Shown: positions 1 to 12,100, counted from the first letter of the stretch. The stretch is 64,000 nucleotides of DNA from Hyposmocoma kahamanoa (GCF_003589595.1 NW_020655550.1:526889-590888); one strand, 5' to 3'. Translations and numbers: made by a program. The notes: a model not told the origin generated them from the sequence alone.

Positions 1-367
1 CAGTAAAAATGTGAGAATGTTCAAAGTGAACATTTAGAATCTCTGATATTTTCACGACACAAATACCTAGTAAAATATTCTTTTTCAAACAATAGCGCAG
101 GGAGAGCATATGTTTTTACACCTGTTCACGTTTCTAACGTTTATTTCGCAATTGTTTATACCAAAGGAGGGCAACTTCAAACATAGACGTTTTCAGCTAC
201 GAAATCCAAGATGCAAACAACTGTGCTAACATGTATCGAGGTTATTGATACTTGAAGAATGATATTCAGATTTCTAAAATATTAATATTTTCTAATTGTT
301 TTTAACGTCCGAGTAGATACTACGTCTTCTCTTTATAGTTAATGTTTACCATAACTGTGAGTTAATG

Positions 368-424
368 TAACATAAGAGACACAATATAACATAAGAGACA
401 CAATATAACATAAGAGACACTATA
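368..424. repeat. 19-bp tandem repeat, three units
   Basis: Three successive copies of a 19-bp unit (TAACATAAGAGACACAATA) lie head to tail at 368-386, 387-405 and 406-424; the last copy diverges at its end. The array abuts the inverted-repeat element that follows. Bases 1-367 hold nothing I can identify. Confidence 0.85.
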
Positions 425-541
425 ACAGGCCAACCGGTTAGCTGTCAAGTGAAAGACAACCCGGTGGCGATGACATTCTGCCTTTCCAGTCACGCTATCA
501 GGTTGTCTTTCGCCTTACACTGTTAACCGGCTGAAGTGTCC
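425..541. mobile_element. Short palindromic MITE-like element
   Basis: An imperfect inverted repeat pairs about 434-461 with 501-530; the shared core is CCGGTTA followed by GAAAGACAACC. The whole unit is about 110 bp and has no coding capacity. The superfamily and duplication are not clear. Bases 542-980 contain only a 63-codon open frame without recognisable features. Confidence 0.55.
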
Positions 542-1481
542 TTCAGTTAATATTTAATATTTTTTCAATTCACATCAGTGGTTAATAGCGGCGTAATTTA
601 TCTTAATCAAAAGCAGTTATTTCCCCATGGCTACAAATTACACCCGTGTGGGGGATCAAGAGCTTTAGCCCTTTTAGATCTTCATTTAGATAATCGACCA
701 CCAGCTAAGTTTTCAAGGCGGGTTCAAGGGTTTAATTTAATCCCGATCCATGAACTCTACGAAGCATAAAATACAGTTCATTTTGTTTTAAATTGCTACT
801 TTATAACTAAAATAGGGTGCAGTGACAAAACTCGAAAGCAAAAGGGAAATAGCTAACGTAAAATGTTTATGAGTAATTATAAAGAGTGTAACAAAAAGGT
901 GCGACCATACTGCAGCTATAGTACCAAACAACTTTAGCAAGAAAATATATTTACATATCGAGTTCTTAGGTTTTCGCGATTGTTACACATAGGAAATGAA
1001 ACTATTTTTCCGGATTTAATTCGCATATATTTTGTTTTTTCAAACGTTTCGGGCCCTTTACAGGTCTCATGGTCACGGTTGACTGAGGTGGTAGTCTTCA
1101 ACCAGTTATGTCTAATATTAATGCAAACCACTCTCTTTTTTCACTATAGTTACAATAATTATTAAAAAAACCTTATTTTTAATTTTACAAAGAACATTCC
1201 AATTTACGCTACATTAAGTTTTATAAATTATTTTATTATTAATTAATAATAGAAATTAGAATAAACTAGACATATTTATTAGTACTGCAGTTTTATGTAT
1301 GTTTGAGATTTTTCATCAGAAGAAATACTGGATCACAAACTACGTGGTACGGAGAAACCATCTTCCCTGTTGAAATTAGGATGTTTTTTAATTTCAATGG
1401 CCTCTCGCAGCATCCTGGGTAGATAACGGACTTCTTTTGCAAGGACAGGTCCTTGCAAGGACAAGAAGGGCTTGTCAAACT

Positions 1482-1805
1482 TCATTGATATATAGTATAT
1501 GTAGGTTTATCCATAACATGCTCGCAGACTGCAGACTTGTTTACGCGACGGTGTTTGACATCAGCTATACGAGTATGTTCTTTGACGCGAGTACAAATAC
1601 TTCGCTTCGTTTGTCCAATATAAGAGAAACCGCACTCACAGTCAAGCTTGTAAACTCCTGCATCCTGTAAGGGGATGTTACATTTCACGGGTCTCAGGAA
1701 CTGAGAAATCCTCCTCAGGGGCTTGAAATAGGTCTTGATAGAAGCACGCCTGAGGACTCTTCCACGGTACGTTGATGATACTTTCACAATATTACCAAAG
1801 ATAGC
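1482..1805 (-). pseudogene. Penelope-like element, GIY-YIG endonuclease end (inverted copy)
   Basis: The minus-strand frame encodes the C-terminal part of a Penelope-like polyprotein. It contains the linker with RRASIKTYFKPLRRI, then the cysteine-containing stretch KLDCECG followed directly by SYIGQTKRSICTRVKEH, which is the GIY-YIG nuclease core with a Tyr-Ile-Gly reading. A downstream RVNKSAVCEHVMD segment is also typical. The same residues occur in the plus-strand copy near 3750-4000. There is no reverse transcriptase on this arm, so it is a partial inverted copy. Homology to the element ends near 1805, where the plus-strand copy starts. Confidence 0.8.
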
Positions 1806-1810
1806 AGACC

Positions 1811-1895
1811 TTTTTTCTTGGATCATCTTAATTCTTTTAGTACTAAGATCCAATTTACTATGGAACAAGAGAATTGTGGTACTTTAGCTTTCTTA
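1811..1895 (+). pseudogene. Penelope-like reverse transcriptase fragment, part 1
   Basis: This plus-strand stretch reads FLDHLNSFSTKIQFTMEQ and ends ...AFL, matching the region just after the catalytic motif of Penelope-type reverse transcriptases, where a 'HLN...I.FT.E' then 'LPFLDVL' pattern is usual. The frame is cut at 1895 by the Harbinger element. It resumes exactly at 3411 with DVLIKRN once the insertion and one TTA are ignored. The catalytic YVDD block is not present, so the copy is 5'-truncated. Confidence 0.75.
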
Positions 1896-2152
1896 GGGCG
1901 CGTTCCTATTATGTCGTCACGTTTTATTATCGTTAGACGACTGTCGTGTCAAACCTGTTCTCATATCACGACAATCTGTCGTGGACGATTTTTTATCGTT
2001 AAAAGACTGTCGTGACTAGCTGTTCCCACTAGATCGTGATGACAATTTATCGTTTCACGACAGCCTCCTTGTCGTTTGCACGACAGAATCGTTTGATGCA
2101 CTGCAGTCGCTTATATGTAGTATGTATGTATGTTCTTTTGGAAGCCGGTAGA

Positions 2153-2428
2153 ATGTGTTCGCTCGAAATGGATGAAGACGAAATTTTAATAATGTATTAC
2201 TTTTTAAAAATGCGGAAGAGGAAGCAAACAAAGAAAAGAAAGTTTTGGGTACATCCAAAGCTATTAAAAAGAATTCCATTAGGGTTATGTCAAACGGTAT
2301 ACGAAGTTGCTTTCTTTTCGGTATTGTCAAAACCTGGGGGTCTACTCTCGATCTCCGTCTGTTATCCATCTGAAACAATTACTGCCAAATTAGCAATACT
2401 TGACCAAATGAAAAGACGCGTGATGTGA
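2153..2428 (+). pseudogene. Harbinger transposase N-terminal remnant
   Basis: The first ATG at 2153 (or 2168, MDEDE) opens a frame with KQTKKRKFWVHPKLLKR around residues 20-40. A basic run followed by WVHP is the hallmark of the N-terminus of PIF/Harbinger transposases and of HARBI1. After about 50 residues the family resemblance stops, at the left arm of an inverted duplication, and the frame ends at 2428. The DDE catalytic domain is absent. The position just inside a TTA-flanked element fits an internally deleted, non-autonomous copy. Confidence 0.7.
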
Positions 2429-2533
2429 ATGAAGCTTCATACTTGATACTTGTCTTTTAATTTTGTCGAATATTACTTATTTGACAGTAATTGTTTCGGA
2501 CTGATGTCGGACGGAGATCGAGAGTAGACCCCC
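2336..2533. repeat. Inverted duplication inside the Harbinger element
   Basis: Bases 2336-2384 and 2485-2533 form imperfect inverted arms of about 49 bp around a 100-bp loop. The right arm ends next to the duplicated hAT target site, so it predates or borders that insertion. Confidence 0.8.
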
Positions 2534-2542
2534 TGCTACGAC

Positions 2543-3115
2543 CAAAGATGGGCAGTGGGTTAAAACCCAACCAACCCGCCCGTGTTTTCACCAGGGTTTT
2601 ACCCGAAGCGCCGAGTTTTAACCCATTTCTGCCCAAAATCGTGATCAGAAACGAAAAGTACAGAATTTGGTATAATTCCAACAGGAACAACATAATATAC
2701 AATAACTTGTATTGTAATAAATTTTTATATTTTTATTACATGAAGAAGAGGCATCTCCACATAATACCCACCACCTGTCAATCCTGTGGATTCTCAATGA
2801 AGATCGTTTCAAGTGCATACGATCTAACGATTTTTTAAATCAACTTATTGATGAACTTTTCAAGCGAATCTATTCAATAGAAAGGTAAATCGAAATGTCC
2901 TGATAATAAAAAACATATATTTTGTAATAATAAGTATGTATAATTAAATTTCAACAAAACTCAATTCAAAACAAAAAAAAACCCGAAATCGAGGGTAAAA
3001 ACTATTTACGTCTAAATACGTAAATAGTTTTTGACCTCTATTTCGGGTTTTAATCCGATTTAAACCCGGCTTTAACAAAGCGCCGAGTTAAAACCCAGGC
3101 GCTTGCCCATCTCTG
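2543..3115. mobile_element. hAT-type MITE nested in the Harbinger element
   Basis: The element begins CAAAGATGGGCAG and ends in the complement of CAGAGATGGGCA, a common hAT terminus. An 8-bp duplication, GCTACGAC, is perfect on both sides (2535-2542 and 3116-3123). It is 573 bp and noncoding. A strong hairpin lies at about 2979-3050, built from CCCGAAAT...ATTTCGGG with an ACTATTTACGT stem. Runs of AAAACCC/GGGTTTT recur near both ends. A related end is seen at 53187. Confidence 0.88.
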
Positions 3116-3407
3116 GCTACGACCCAACGTTACTGCAAAGCGAGCAGAGGGCGGGGGATACAAGAGGGGAGTGCAGGGAGCACAATACGTGCGGACAGGA
3201 GCTGCGACAATCTGTCGTCACGTTTTTATCGTGACGTTTTTTTATCGTCTGACGACTGTGACGACAGTTTGTCGTTGTAACGATAAAAAATCGTGAACGA
3301 CAGTTAATCGTGTCGTGCTATATGTGATCAACTTCATTTAAATATACAAGCCACGACACTGGAAACTGCACGACAATGTGTCGTCACGACATAGTGGGAA
3401 CGCGCCC

Positions 3408-4045
3408 TTAGATGTTTTAATTAAAAGAAATCCTAATAACACCTTAAGCCATACTGTATTTCTAAAGAAAACCCGTACAGATAGGTACCTCAATGGTAAT
3501 TCCCATCACCATCCTAGTCAGTTAGCTACCGTAAGCAAATCTTCGTTTCAGAGAGCACATGGTGTCTGCGACAGTAATCATCTGGCAGGGGAACTTCAGC
3601 ATATAAAACAAGTCCTACATGCGAATAAGTTGCAGATTCCACGCCAATGTCGCAGGCCCCGTGTGAAACCACCAACAGTTGAGCGAAGGCCTGCCATTTT
3701 ATCTTACGTGAGAGGTGTCACAGACAAGATCGGAAGAGTCCTCAGGCGTCCATCTATCAAGACCTATTTCAACCCCCTGAGGAAGATTTTTCAGTTCCTG
3801 AGACCCGTGAAATGTAACATCGTGAAATGTAACATCCCCTTACAGGATGCAGGAGTTTACAAGCTTGACTGTGAGTGCGGTCTCTCTTAGATAGGACAAA
3901 CGAAGCGAAAGATTTTTACCCGCGTCAAAGAACATATAGCTGATGTCAAACACCGTCGCGTAAACAAGTCTGCAGTCTGCGAGCATGTCATGGATAAACC
4001 TACACATTCAATGAAGTTTGTCAAACCCTAGGTCCTTGCTAAAGA
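3408..4045 (+). pseudogene. Penelope-like polyprotein C-terminal part, part 2
   Basis: After the TTA duplication the frame continues with LDVLIKRNPNN, then a TDRYLNGNSHHHPSQL block, which is the thumb-region signature of Penelope-like reverse transcriptases. The linker with RRPSIKTYFNPLRKI follows, then the cysteine stretch KLDCECG of the GIY-YIG domain. A short duplication repeats the residues VKCNI. A TAG at about 3888 interrupts the nuclease domain; IGQTKRK and VKEH follow with further breaks. The noncoding tail continues to about 4460. This copy is inactive. Confidence 0.78.
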
Positions 4046-4470
4046 AGTTCGTTATCTACCCAGGATGCTGCGAGAGGCCATTGAAATTAAAAAATATCCT
4101 AATTTCAACAGGGAAGATGTTTCTCCGTACCACCAGTTTGGGTACAGTGTGACACAGTGTGGGTTTGGTATTCTAATTTCTATTATTAATTAATAACAAA
4201 ATAATTTACAAAACTTAATGTAGCGTAAATTGGAATGTTCTTTGTAAAATTAAAAATAAGGTACTTAATTAATAACTATTGTAACTATAGTGAAAAAATA
4301 GGGTGGTTTGCATTAATATTAGACATAACTGGTTGAAGACTGTACCACCTCAGTCAACCGTGACCATGGGACCTGTAGAGGGCCCGAAACGTCGGTTTGT
4401 TTAAAAAAACAAATATACGCGATTTAAATCCGGAAAAATAGTTCCATTTACTAAATACGAGTATATTTAC

Positions 4471-7400
4471 ATTCGAAAAAAAACATTGCGGTCCACACAC
4501 CTCAATTCTTTCCTTAAAGCCCGCATTAGACCTTAGCGAGTATAATAATATTTTGGCCTAAAAAAGGCATTAGATTATTGAAGATGCATTACATTCCTAA
4601 TTACCTACGGTCCTATTAAATTTTTCTAAGTCACGACTGTCTATTATAACTGGGAAACACGACGTCTTTTTATTTTTGTTATGTAATGACACATAATGAT
4701 TACCTTCGCTCGCCTTAATCTCCTGCGTTCTTTTGTTTTCCGTGTACTGGAAATATATCGGTCTATTCTACTTTATTCTTATATTGACAAATTGCAATTC
4801 AGACTATAATAGGAAATCTTACATGATAATATACTTTTTTTTAAATCGCCTTTCACCTGCAATAATTTTTTTTTTATTTGTTGACGTATCAACAAAAACT
4901 TTATTGATAAAACTCGAAGCCTCGAAATATTTAGCGCTACGGTAAAACCCGTAGTTTGATAATGCAAAGTACATTTAAATGTATTACCTCCCCTTTCCTG
5001 GTCGCACTCGTTAGGCGTGAAGTAGAGTTCGTAATAGCAGGTTGTCGTGTACAACAATACTTGATGATTTTGATTAAAAATTGAGCCATTATTGTCATTA
5101 GGCGAGATACGCCTCTCTGTCCGGTTCAGTTTACGTCCTGCTACTAATGTAAGAAGTAAACAAATTATTTGGTATTAGTATACGATGTTAGTACGAGACG
5201 AGTTCTGCACATCGTTCTAAACAACTCTTTCTATGGCGATTGTAGCGATTACAAATGAAGGGTACGTTTGGCTTGATGTTAACATTTCACACAAAGACAT
5301 AAATAATCAGAAATTAACAAAAGTAATGCAACTCCACGTCATTTTAACAATAGTATCTAATAAGTAACATAACGAAAGTTATTGGCGTGTGTCGAAATAA
5401 ATATAGTTCCCAGCACTTCAATATAAATTGACACTCGGACAGGCTTACCGATGGTCATTATTTCTCCTATTTATACAAACCTAACGACCGAACATTCCAC
5501 TTTCGCCGTCATGGCCTGCTCCCTGGTGCTTTCTTCTGTCAATCTTCATGGTTACGTTTAATTGGTACAATATTGTAACACAGCAATGTTGCCTTACCGA
5601 ACATTCCTTGTACTTATTGTTTGTCGGATTTATGTTCCCCGTATCTTTTTCGAGAGCAGAAAATTTTCACGAGCTCTATAAATCACATACAGACGTACTG
5701 CAAAGATTATCGTCTAATAGCAATAACACACGCTGAACACTAAGTTAAGGGTATAATGCTTATACAACATGATGATCTTCTAACATAAACATTTCCATGG
5801 TAGTGACATTTGTTTATCAAACACTCAAGTACGAGAGATTTGAAATACTTACACTTGAGAGCAAAAGTATCGCGCCACCGCCACTGATTTATATGCTTAA
5901 TGCTTTATGTTTCTGACATTACGGTTTTTACTAACTTGCAATACGTCATTGTTTATGACATTTCTTATGAAGGTAACATTGAGTTTTCGTATTGTAATTG
6001 TAATGTTTTACATCTTATCAAATATAATAAACAAGGGTCATTATACACGATAAAAGTATTAACGGATTATTTGTGACTTTAAGAGTGTTACTTTGTTGTG
6101 AAACTATACAAGTTGTAGCTTTCCTATGAAATCTTAAGTTCTGGTAGTATAACAATATCATGGTAGTAAAACGTGCTATTCAATGAACTTAATATTAACT
6201 CTCATTTAATTAATGAAAATGCTATTACTAAAACTTACAATCATTTAAAAGACAAATAAATAAAGTAAACAATGCTACCATGCTGCAAGTTATTAATTAC
6301 TAATACCGCAATAATAGAAATAGCATCAAACGTGTAAATCCACCGTGTCTCGGTATTTTCGCTCCCAAATGTAGTTTCTACGTTGCCAACGTTGAAACAA
6401 AGCTCGAGCAAACAATAATGTAAATGTAAACATTGCGACCACCTGAACGTTTACGACAGTTTTAAAGTAAGTGCTATTTTGTAAACACAAAATTCTGGAT
6501 GAAAGACTCCCGCTGAGCGCTGTCAAGCAGAAAACTACTCTTTAAGTAAACCAAACCCAAAGTATGAGGGCTCCTGCCTCAGTACATTTATAGGAATGTT
6601 CTATTAATTTCATAGACCAGGTTAACCTGGTCACAAAGCTTTCATCTCGTAGTTCGTGGGAATTGTGGTGTGACACTTGATTACTCGGTGGGGGAAACAA
6701 ATCTTTACGTTTTTGACTTGACTGATTTTGTTAATGCGAATAAAACTCGTGGATTAACAATTCGTTAAATTACGTAAGCTTTCCAAATTTATTGCGCTAA
6801 AAACACTTAATCCGTGTATCCGCAAAGATAATTCTCATAAAATGGTGAGTGAATAGAAACATAAACATGTTGAAAGCATTTATTTCAATTACGTACCGTC
6901 ATGACGTAAATCAAACATACAAGGACAAAGTTTATTATTTTGTAATGCGTTAGGACAGAAGGTTGTTAAGGTCTTTACTTTATACAGTAGTCATGTATTT
7001 TCGGCACATTGCCCAAAAGTGTTTATCAATTACAAGACAGTACTGACAGGCAGTTAGCGACCTAGAGTTAGTTACTTTCAAATGAAGTAAACCTAATAGT
7101 ACAAAAGATTTAATACAAAGGAATTCTAAAGCGGACAAAACTGGTTCGAAACAAGTAAATATTCTACAATCGTTCGAAAACCGAAATGTTTAGTGAAAGT
7201 GGTTACCATGACAACTGCACATTGTACCGACTGGAAGGAATCTAGGGTGGAGCACGTGCGGATTCGCACGATTGCCGGTAGACTATCATTAGATTGATTG
7301 ACCCTTTGTATCCTTGGCCTTGGCATACGTCTATAGCCAGATGTTTTCATAAATTACATCACCTGTCAACTCTCACTCTCACTTCACTTGCATACTAAAC

Positions 7401-7734
7401 TAATTCAAATTAGAACCAAAATATTTTAAAGCGTTCTTATAAGTGTGAGTGTGCTATATGAACAAAAGCTCAAAAGCGCATTAAATCAACAATCGTGTTT
7501 TATGTAACACGTATAAGGCATGTAAGTCGACATCTCTCAATCTGCACACGTGATCAGTACGACCTGCATAGGTGCAGCCGTCCGACCATTTAAAGGAACA
7601 GCATAGAAAGCCGGAAAGTCGTGAGAGATGTCAGATTGCGACTGCGACATCAAAATGTAGCATCGTATGTGCAAAGGGTGGTTGGAGCCGACAAGATGAC
7701 GTCAGAAATTGGCCAAAACCATTCTTTTTATATT
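4471..7734. other. No gene recognised
   Basis: This AT-rich stretch holds only short open frames (under 95 codons) with no recognisable domain. The one structured item I noted is a perfect 18-bp palindrome, GACCAGGTTAACCTGGTC, at 6615-6632. Confidence 0.6.
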
Positions 7735-8985
7735 ATGTAGGCAACAAACAAACATACGGCCCGCCTGATAGAAAGCGGTTACCGTCGCCTATGTACGCCT
7801 GCAACACTAGGGGCGTCACGAGCGTGTTGCCGACCCATTAGAACCCTTCTCAAACCCTTTTTGAAGGACTCCATGCTGTATTCCTGCGGGAAACCCCCGG
7901 CAAGGAGTTAATTCCACAACCTTTATTAAATGTGGGAGAAAGCTCCTCTGAAACCGTACAGTACGAGATCGACTCGGTTCCAGAGTGTGAGGATGGACTC
8001 CCTGCCGGTGGCGAGCGGTGCGATGATAAAATGTTGCTGTTGGCATCATGTCAAACAGTTCTTCAGAACATTGGCCATTGTACAAGCGATAGAACAGGCA
8101 TAGGGAGGCAAAGTCTCTCCTTCAAGACAGTGGTTCAAAATCGTTTGTAAGCACAGGATCGTCAACAATTCTCATAGCACATCTTTGAACCGCGTCAAAG
8201 AGCCCAAGCGGACATCCAGGTGCTCTCGCCCAAAGATGGCAGCAGTATTCCATGTGGGGGCGGACTTGTGACTTATAAAGTAGCAGTCTCTGCTCCGAAG
8301 TGAAATACTACTTAGCCCTGTTCAGCACACTAAGCTTTTTGGACGCTAGCTTAACTTTGCCAGCTAAGTGACTACGGAACTGAACGTCTCAAGAGATGTC
8401 GACACCAAGGATCCCGATACTCTCCGAGATATTTAATAGCTTGCTCTAGAACTGAAGGTCTGCAGCATATGGAGTCTTTTTAGCGGTGAACGTGCAAACT
8501 TGTGTCTTGGTGGGGTTAAATTGGACTAAGTTTAGTCGTCCCCAATCAGAAACCTTCTCCAGGGTTTTTTCTGTTTGTGACACAAGTTTTATTGCGGCTC
8601 TCCTCTACGAAAGACCAAGGGGACTTAGCATGGCCAGTGTAATAGATGTCCACCGTGCTGTCATCCGCGTAACAGTGAATGCCGTCAGTAGACAGCATAT
8701 CATTGACATGCATCAAAAATAGCGTTGGGGACAGCACAGAACCTTGCGGGACACCAGCGTTAATGTACAAACCGTCAGACCAACTACGGTCGCCGACGGC
8801 TGTTATGCTTCTGCTGGACAGAAAGCTGTCAACCCATTTGCATAGCCCTCGGGTAGCCCGTATGATGGTCACTTCGAAAGAAGACTTTGGTGCCAGATCC
8901 GGTCAAACGTCTTCGCCATATCTAGCTGACAGCCAAACCTTTCCGGTTGATACGATATGAAATTCAATAATAACTACGATCATCT
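7735..8985 (-). pseudogene. Jockey/CR1-type LINE relic (reverse transcriptase)
   Basis: Read on the minus strand, 8872-8546 contains NAGVPQGSVLSPTLFLMHVN and then HCYADDST, the reverse transcriptase palm motifs with the catalytic Y-A-D-D. Farther along, 8085-7816 contains CSEELFDMM, FYHRTARHRQGVHPH and TVRFQRSFLP, the conserved C-terminal end of lepidopteran Jockey/CR1-like polymerases. The intervening frame is broken several times. The 3' untranslated tail (near 7735-7850) includes GTTGCCGACCC-type sequence often seen at the end of this family. It is 5'-truncated, lacks the endonuclease and is dead. Confidence 0.85.
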
Positions 8986-8994
8986 CGAAAATAC

Positions 8995-9165
8995 ACTTGT
9001 GAAATTACAGGCACATGGGACTTGTCAACTTATGTCTCAGGATGACGTCCCCTCAGATCTTAGCGATTTAAAGCTCTGAATGGCACTGCAACTGTTATTG
9101 ACAAGCGTGTAGCTTACCATCAGGCGCACGACTTGTCCGTCCCGTCACTTGATATATGTATAAAA
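8995..9165 (+). repeat. Dispersed short repeat (copy 1 of 3)
   Basis: This block shares GAAATTACAGGCACATGGGA, then CAACTTATGTCTCA and CGTCCCGTCACTTGAT, with 55681-55865 and a shorter copy at 63722-63832. Each copy ends in an A-run. It resembles a non-autonomous retroelement or LINE 3' tail; no internal promoter boxes were clear. Confidence 0.7.
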
Positions 9166-9198
9166 AAATGCTTGTTCAAAAGAAATACTAAGCATATA

Positions 9199-9218
9199 GT
9201 AATAATAATAATAATAAT
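9199..9218. repeat. (TAA)n microsatellite
   Basis: Six to seven TAA units directly follow an ATATAG. The following stretch up to 11946 has no recognisable gene. Confidence 0.8.
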
Positions 9219-11946
9219 TTATTTCAAACAAAAACAATTATCTATAGGTTGTTAGTAAAGAACTTAGGAATAAGATAAGTATGATACAATTCAAATATTA
9301 AAAATATAATAAGATTACATTTTCTATTCAAATGCGTCAAGGCAAGTGATTCAAAATAAATTAAAATTCAAAATCATTCATTCATTCGTCATTGTATAAT
9401 ATGATCGACACGATATAATTTAAAACAATAAGCTAAGTGGTTAAACGATTTTATTTGAATTCATGCGCTAAACAGCCATTGTTTCTTGCTCCGCTATAAA
9501 ATAATAATAGGGTACAAAAGTGAATAGCAGTAAACTTGTACACCTTACGAGTATTTAAAAAGTGTCTATATTATGATTATGTTTGTTATTGTTAACGCGG
9601 AAACGTTAACGTGGAAAATACGGTGCCCAAAAGGGCATGACACTGTGGCCGCCCCTAATGAAATGCGGCGCCCCTCCCCGTTAAGAGATTACCCATACCT
9701 TACAGTCACAAAAATATTTACGGCTAATAAACATGCGAAGGGCTACTCTAACTCTCACTGGGTATTGTTACAGAAATCATAGCATAGGATAATTAAAATA
9801 ATTGTTAATATATTTCTCACCTCCGTAAATAAAGATAATCCAATGCGTACAAAGGAAACCGCAACCGTCGGCTGAGTATACACAGTTACATTATAGCTAC
9901 GTAAAAACCCCCAATTTACATTATTTGATTTGCAACGCTACATGCAAAAGTGTTTAAAACGTACAATACCAATTTTGATTCTATGAGCACATACTTGAAG
10001 TTTCTAACTGTTACAATGCCTGAGATTTTTTCCCAAACAGAAACTTCGACCTGTAGTGATCTCCAATGATATGGGCAAGTCTTGAACATCAACCCTAGTA
10101 CTCACTACCCCGTCCCTCTATACTCATACAGGGTGAACGAGATTAATATTTAAAGAGGCAAACGAGTAACTGACACCTAACAACCAAAATGTAAAAAGAA
10201 TCGCCCTTAAATACAAGAATAAACATTTTACAAATACTAACACACTCCTTCTTTAGGCTATTCTATGAAACAGAACAGCTGACCGGTAGGAAAATGAACT
10301 GCCGCGTGTCAAGCCTTCCTACTTAATTAATTCAAGTAAAAATAATTCAATTTTCCCTTCATTCAAATCGTGCGTAAGAGTAACCATACACGAATCCTAA
10401 AAATTTTCACGATAGCAAAAAACACAAATTTACCTCGAAAATTCCCAAGGCAACCGCTGTATTCAATAGGTACTCTACATATACCAATGATTTTATTTTA
10501 TATCAACTGAATTAAAATAGAACACTTATGCTATAGGTACGATACACATTTTTCAAATGGCTTTAATTTCGTTTGTAAAAAAATAAAATGTGAAATAAAG
10601 CCGCTCCCTGCCTCTAGACCTAAGCAAAACGAACCGTATTAGAACTAGAGCTCAGGTTGTATCGATTCTTAGCAAAAGATGCCGCGGGAAACACTATTTA
10701 AAACGTCTAGTCCTTGACTGATGCAACAATGACACGTACGAATACGCATAATCGGCAACATCTTCAGACCCCCGCATGACATTGTTAGCTTACGCCTCTT
10801 CGGCGCTGCGGCTGCCCTTTGTAGGCACGCTGTGAGTCAATATGTATTGATTGCGCCTGCGCACCATTCTTTGTTGTAATTACGAGTTATTCTCTTTGCG
10901 TTTGTAATAATATAAATGCTTCATTTGAATGTAAAAACCCTCGTCTTTACAAGTAAACTTACTTGAGATATAAAGTGTTAAACTTGTAATATTTACCCTT
11001 CGACATACCTTTTGAAAAATAATCATTACTTCGCGCGCACCTACATTTTGGCAGTGGTTGGCTCGAATTTTGCACACGTTGGTTTTGATGATTTGATATG
11101 GATATGAGACGGCATGTGCGTTTACTGTGTTACGCATAAACTTATGTTCTGTTGGTTCCCGGTGCTACAACACGTGTCGTTAAATGCTTTTCTGTGCTTG
11201 ACTGTGACGAGATGAAAGCTCGCAAGTTGGTTACGATTTCTTGCAGGGAATGGAAAATAGCGTAAATGTCTCTGAATCGCGATAATAACACGGAAATACG
11301 TTGACAATGTGATGTACTAAACAAGAGCTGGAAAAGACTCGGTAATTAAACTTAGAAAGTGGTGTAGACTGGTACTGCACGAGATCGGATAATTTCTAAA
11401 TTGACCGTTACAAATGCGGAAGGTCGCCAACCTTATGGTTAATTGCTCACTAACCACTTGGAATGCGATCTGTGAATATGACATTATGATTATTTACATG
11501 CTGAATTGAACAACAGCCAATTATCAAAATACAGGTTGCAAGAAGGTGACAAGATCTTCCTGGCCAGCTTTTTAGATTTTTATCTTGTCTGCCTTAAGAT
11601 AATCAATGTCCTAAATAAAATTGTAAAGAAGCCAAATTTCAACATGGGCTCTGTCAATATTTCCTTTTCCGCCTTTTATAGCGGCGTACGGCGTGATGGT
11701 AACTTTTATATCTTTATAATGTTTGTTAACAGGATGACGACGCATGTTTGTGCTAAATAATATACTTATGGTGTAACGTCCTCCTCTTCTTCACGTAAGT
11801 CGACTGTCCTAAATAACTCGGCGTAATGCGAGTCCGTAGAGATTTTATCAGCGGTTGATAACGATAACAGCATTGTAAAAGTAAACTGTTAACACGGTAA
11901 ATAAGTATTACAAAGTAAGAAGCAACAAAAAAAATAACGTAAATCA
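9219..11946. other. No gene recognised
   Basis: Only short open frames without domain signatures are present. No convincing repeats or RNA genes were seen. Confidence 0.55.
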
Positions 11947-12100
11947 GCCCCCGTAGCATGGCTACTCATGACAGTCGCGACACGCGCGATAAAATTTCCA
12001 TTTTATGCGTATTTAATCTGATTAAGACAGCTAATAGCGCGCGCTTATTCCAAATTGACGCGCGTGTCGCGACTATCATGCGTAGCCATGCTACGGGGGC
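11947..12100. mobile_element. 154-bp MITE with long TIRs
   Basis: Arms of about 45 bp pair 11947-11991 with 12057-12100; they start GCCCCCGTAGCATGGCTAC and include GTCGCGACACGCGCG. The centre is AT-rich. No clear duplication flanks it, so the superfamily is open. Confidence 0.8.

Larger units (their letters stand above)
1896..3407. mobile_element. PIF/Harbinger-type DNA transposon, deletion derivative
   Basis: The ends are inverted repeats beginning GGGCGCGTTCC and running about 25 bp with few mismatches. They are flanked on both sides by TTA (1893-1895 and 3408-3410), the 3-bp duplication expected of PIF/Harbinger elements. Both subterminal regions are packed with CGACA/TGTCG-type motifs in both orientations, candidate transposase-binding sites. 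The interior keeps only a transposase N-terminus and carries a hAT insertion. Confidence 0.85.
985..4470. mobile_element. Penelope-like element with inverted partner copy
   Basis: Two copies of a Penelope-like retroelement lie back to back. The segment from about 985 to 1805 is the reverse complement of about 3700-4460: the coding 3' end and the noncoding tail, including a block with AATGTAGCGTAAATTGGAA, occur on both arms. The plus-strand copy begins near 1811 inside the reverse transcriptase and resumes at 3408 after a Harbinger insertion. A 5'-truncated body joined to an inverted partial copy is a known Penelope arrangement. Both copies carry stops or frame breaks and look dead. Confidence 0.8.

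Noticed and set aside
2055..2378. Minus-strand 107-codon frame opposite the Harbinger remnant
   Set aside because: It is the shadow of the plus-strand WVHP frame and has no domain of its own.
6615..6632. 18-bp palindrome GACCAGGTTAACCTGGTC as a regulatory site
   Set aside because: One occurrence, no nearby gene and no matching protein-binding evidence; chance or repeat debris is as likely.
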